In this document: positions 11,166-13,926 of the stretch, piece after piece | Numbering within the stretch: position 1 is the stretch's first letter | Layout: the number at the start of each line of letters is the position of its first letter | Source: Bacillota bacterium | GTDB taxonomy: Bacteria; Bacillota; Clostridia; Christensenellales; SZUA-584 | NCBI GenBank assembly: GCA_023415915.1 | Contig: JAEZIZ010000124.1 | Location: 1 to 13,926, forward strand | Length of the DNA stretch: 13,926 nt | Reading direction: 5' to 3' | Program-made: the position numbers and the translations under genes | The notes under the pieces: generated by a model | Told to the model about the DNA's origin: nothing | The model's input: the letters and a program-made list of their open reading frames with translations, nothing else | The model's database searches: none

Positions 11166-13926
11166 ATGCGTAGAAAGCTTCTTTTCGCTGTTGTTATTAT
11201 ATTGGCCTTTTTGCTGGCGACAGCCGCCACGGCGCTTGCCGCCGACGAGCAATACCGCATAGTGCGCGTAAAGCTCTCTATAGGCGAGCCTGCGGAATTC
11301 TCGTTCTTCGTCGACGGCAACTATACCGTAAACGGCGTGGGCCTTGAGCGCCAGCAGTATACCGTAAGGCTCGAAGGAGGCAGCCTCGGGCTTTACTTCG
11401 GCTCGGAACGGCTGGCGAGCGGGGCTTCCATAAAGCTGGTACGGCATTTGGAGACGCCGGGACGCAACAACTTCATATGGATGTATAATACCAAAGCGGG
11501 AACCGGTACCGCTAACCGCTTGAAGTATGTAGGCGACATGGAGTTCATTGTTGAGCAAGGACATATAGCAGCCGTAAATCATGTTTATATAGAGGACTAC
11601 CTTTGCGGCGTAGTATCGCACGAAATGGGCAACGCGTGGCTAATGGAAGCGCTGAAAGCTCAGGCTATAGCCGCCCGTAATTATGTAGAGCAGAACATGA
11701 AGCCTTCAGGGCCATACGATGTTGTCGACACAACGGCGAATCAGGTCTATTACGGCTATGAACCGATGCACAACAACGTTATTAACGCCGTTAACCAAAC
11801 TGCAAAAACCGTGCTGACTTGCGGCGGCCAGTTAGCGGAGGTATTCTTCGGCGCGTCGAACGGGGGCTTTACGGAAATACCCCAGCATGTATGGAATGCG
11901 GATAATCCCATAAAGCCATACCACGTGATACAGCAGGATGATTATGACGTGCAGAATTCACGCAGCAAACAGGACGTGCTCATTTTTCCTAAAGTTATGC
12001 CGAACGGTGCTGCCGATATATCTTACCAATATAACGACGATAACGGCGTCGTATATACAGGCGCGCAGGAGGCTGCTAAAGCGGCGAATTACCTCAAGGA
12101 TTCAGGCCTGCCCGTAGTTGCGGCGTTGGGATATACAAGCCTTGACGACATAACCGGCATAAACAGTATCACTCCGCAGCCTGTTGGCGGGCAGCACGAT
12201 ATTTTAGATCACTATGGGAACAACGCATGCGGCTGTTATAGGAATGCCGTGATAAATATGAACGTGCTCGCGACGCGCCCGCCAAGACCGGAAGAGCAGG
12301 ATGAGAACGGACAGCCTGCAACGGTGCAGGAACCGGTTACCATAGACATAACCATAGATATGAAGACGCTGGCGGACAAGAACAGCCCATATTTCGCTTT
12401 TGACAAACATCCGAGCATGAGGCTGTTCACGGTAACGGAAGACAGCGCAAACTGGTACATATATCATAGGGGCTTTGGACACGGTATTGGCCTTTCCCAG
12501 CGCGGAGCGCAGCAACGGGCGAATTCTTCAGACCCGAATGTGAAAACGTTCGATAAAATTCTCGAATTCTATTACCCCAATACGGAACTGACGGTGCAGG
12601 GCTACGAAGCCCCGGCGCTTACGTCCGCAGCGCTGCCCGACCATTCTAACGCCGTTATGATTGAGGACATAGTCAATGTAAGAAGCGGAGCCAATACCTC
12701 AACCAGCTCACTCGACAGGCTGCCTTTGGGGGCTCGCATAGAGGTGGTTCAGGAAAACGTAGCCAGAACGGGCACAATTGTATGGGACAAGGTTTATTTT
12801 AACGGGAGGTACGCATATATAGCCGCAAGTGTAGGTGCGGATGTCTATATTGCAATGGACGCCTCTCCGGAAAGGGAGAGGTTTAACGTAACATATATAA
12901 CGAACGGCTGCAGCGGAATAGCGAGTCAGTCTGTTCAGCACGCCGACAGCATAACTTCTCCCGCAACGTCAAAACCGCACTACACGCTGGAGGGGTGGTA
13001 CTTCGACGCGGGGTTAACGTCCAAAGTCACGTTCCCGTACATAGTGACGCGCAATATGACGCTGTATGCCAAGTGGACGCCCATAGTCTATTCCATAGGC
13101 TACGACCTGCGCGGTGGAGAGGCAGCCAACCCCGCAAGCTATACGGTGGAGAGCGGCGCTGTTACGCTTAACAACCCGTCGAGGCACGGATACGCGTTTG
13201 CCGGATGGACGGGCACGGGGCTGCCCGCAACGCCCGTAATGAATGTGACTATCCCTGCGGGAAGCTCGGGCAACAGGGCATATTACGCGCACTGGACTCC
13301 GGTGACGTATTACATATCCTACAACCTGAATGGCGGCAGCCCTGTGAGCAATCCGGGCAGCTTCACGATAGAGAGCCCCGGCTTTACGCTCAATAACCCG
13401 ACCAGAACCGGTTACGCGTTCGCAGGATGGACGGGCACCGGGCTTTCGGGAAACACCGCCAGCGTAACGATACCGGCAGGCTCGACGGGCAACAGGGAAT
13501 ACACGGCCAACTGGGCGCCGTACGTATGCACGGTAAACTTCGACTCGCAGGGCGGCACCCCGGTAGGGGCGGTGCGCAGGGGCGTCTGGGAAACGATAGC
13601 CGAGCCTTATACGTCGCGATACGGCTACAACTTCTTAGGATGGTTTGACGGCGCGGGCGCGCGCGTATCGTTCCCGTACACCGTGACGGGCAACGCGACG
13701 CTGTACGCGAGGTGGGCGCAGCAGCCGCAGACGAACCTGCTCGCGGGAGCGGGTCTTTCGTCCGGGTACTTAAACCGCCCATTCTCTCCGGCGGTAACGA
13801 AATATAAGATAACTGTTGGCGAGCATGACGGGAGCTTTACGCTGACGCCTTTTAAGCAGTTCGACGGCGCGTCTATGACCATTAACAAGCGGGCTCAGTC
13901 GAGCTATACCGTAAATCTTGCGAGCG
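11166..13926 (+). CDS. Secreted SpoIID/LytB-domain protein with SH3, InlB-type repeats and cadherin-like domain (3' end cut)
   Basis: The frame is open to the window edge, 920 codons so far. Residues 1-25/26 are a signal peptide (basic start, hydrophobic core, ALA cleavage). A SpoIID/LytB domain spans about 130-450: YLCGVVSHEMGNAWLMEALK (residues 145-164), followed by AQAIAARNY, carries the catalytic-type Glu (E153), and FGHGIGLSQRGA (437-448) is the second signature. SpoIID enzymes are lytic transglycosylases that cut peptidoglycan stripped of side peptides. Next come a bacterial SH3 domain (about 498-560, VNVRSG), four InlB B-type repeats (from about 573, 642, 715 and 788, with GYAFAGWTGTG and LYAKW-type ends), and a cadherin-like beta-sandwich from about 857 (SPAVTKYKITV). 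TAAGAGGT lies seven bases before ATG. The add-on domains suggest a cell-surface wall hydrolase rather than a housekeeping SpoIID. Confidence 0.9.
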   Translation, partial: MRRKLLFAVVIILAFLLATAATALAADEQYRIVRVKLSIGEPAEFSFFVDGNYTVNGVGLERQQYTVRLEGGSLGLYFGSERLASGASIKLVRHLETPGRNNFIWMYNTKAGTGTANRLKYVGDMEFIVEQGHIAAVNHVYIEDYLCGVVSHEMGNAWLMEALKAQAIAARNYVEQNMKPSGPYDVVDTTANQVYYGYEPMHNNVINAVNQTAKTVLTCGGQLAEVFFGASNGGFTEIPQHVWNADNPIKPYHVIQQDDYDVQNSRSKQDVLIFPKVMPNGAADISYQYNDDNGVVYTGAQEAAKAANYLKDSGLPVVAALGYTSLDDITGINSITPQPVGGQHDILDHYGNNACGCYRNAVINMNVLATRPPRPEEQDENGQPATVQEPVTIDITIDMKTLADKNSPYFAFDKHPSMRLFTVTEDSANWYIYHRGFGHGIGLSQRGAQQRANSSDPNVKTFDKILEFYYPNTELTVQGYEAPALTSAALPDHSNAVMIEDIVNVRSGANTSTSSLDRLPLGARIEVVQENVARTGTIVWDKVYFNGRYAYIAASVGADVYIAMDASPERERFNVTYITNGCSGIASQSVQHADSITSPATSKPHYTLEGWYFDAGLTSKVTFPYIVTRNMTLYAKWTPIVYSIGYDLRGGEAANPASYTVESGAVTLNNPSRHGYAFAGWTGTGLPATPVMNVTIPAGSSGNRAYYAHWTPVTYYISYNLNGGSPVSNPGSFTIESPGFTLNNPTRTGYAFAGWTGTGLSGNTASVTIPAGSTGNREYTANWAPYVCTVNFDSQGGTPVGAVRRGVWETIAEPYTSRYGYNFLGWFDGAGARVSFPYTVTGNATLYARWAQQPQTNLLAGAGLSSGYLNRPFSPAVTKYKITVGEHDGSFTLTPFKQFDGASMTINKRAQSSYTVNLAS
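13089..13515 (+). repeat. Closely similar tandem InlB-type repeat units (2nd and 3rd)
   Basis: The unit beginning at 13089 and the one beginning at 13308 share near-identical DNA at two places: the stretch coding GYAFAGWTGTG (about 13189-13221 and 13408-13440) and the one coding IPAGS-GNR. The first and fourth repeats are much more diverged. This points to duplication of one unit within the gene. Confidence 0.75.

Noticed and set aside
11073..11621. Minus-strand open frame of 182 codons near the SpoIID start
   Set aside because: It is antisense to the signal peptide and SpoIID region, which code for clear motifs on the plus strand, and the antisense product resembles nothing known.
13563..13572. 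Exact GTAGGGGCGG match to the left-edge repeat core
   Set aside because: It lies inside the fourth InlB-type repeat coding sequence, lacks the inverted second arm and is best taken as chance.

Overview
The window looks like chromosomal DNA from an endospore-forming, flagellated member of the Firmicutes, most likely a Clostridia-class anaerobe. The reasons are an alpha/beta-type small acid-soluble spore protein, a chemoreceptor behind a sigma-28-type promoter, strong AGGAGG-type ribosome binding sites, small protein families typical of Clostridia (DUF2935, YmaF-like, DUF6323/DUF6179, a lone FakA-type C-terminal domain), and heavy use of ATA, AGG and AGA codons at moderate GC. No tRNA, rRNA, CRISPR array, transposase or phage gene was seen. 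No gene-free stretch exceeds about 300 bases.

Layout. (1) 1-138 carries three short palindromes that look like dispersed intergenic repeats. (2) 139-1952 is a divergent pair: a class I SAM-dependent methyltransferase on the minus strand and a pol-beta-like (DUF4037-type) nucleotidyltransferase on the plus strand. Their two sigma-A promoters stand back to back, with -35 boxes 6 bp apart. The methyltransferase leader holds a short ribosome binding site, a five-codon reading frame, mutually exclusive pairings and an intrinsic terminator, which together look like a ribosome-controlled transcription attenuator. (3) 2039-4721 is a cluster of four small-protein genes: an Arg/Phe/Pro/Gly-repeat protein, a helical protein of the family often labelled 'acetylglutamate kinase', a two-repeat DUF2935 protein and a His-rich YmaF-like protein. 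All four have a sigma-K-like (mother-cell, late sporulation) promoter candidate at identical spacing. (4) 4829-5726 is a yybP-ykoY-type manganese riboswitch ahead of a TMEM165/GDT1-type manganese exporter. (5) 5828-8239 is one chemoreceptor with its own promoter and terminator. (6) 8433-8642 is the SASP, followed by a minus-strand stand-alone FakA/YloV C-terminal domain (8732-8983). (7) 9233-11003 is a two-gene DUF6323-DUF6179 operon from a strong sigma-A promoter with an operator-like inverted repeat at its start site. (8) 11166 to the right edge is the beginning of a large secreted SpoIID/LytB-domain protein with SH3, four InlB-type repeats and a cadherin-like domain, cut by the window end.

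The most interesting items are the attenuator-controlled methyltransferase divergently paired with a nucleotidyltransferase, the sigma-K-like cluster of His-rich and helical proteins with an unusual GRFPG-repeat protein, and the SpoIID fusion to cell-surface repeats. Family names come from recognising motifs by eye; no search was run.
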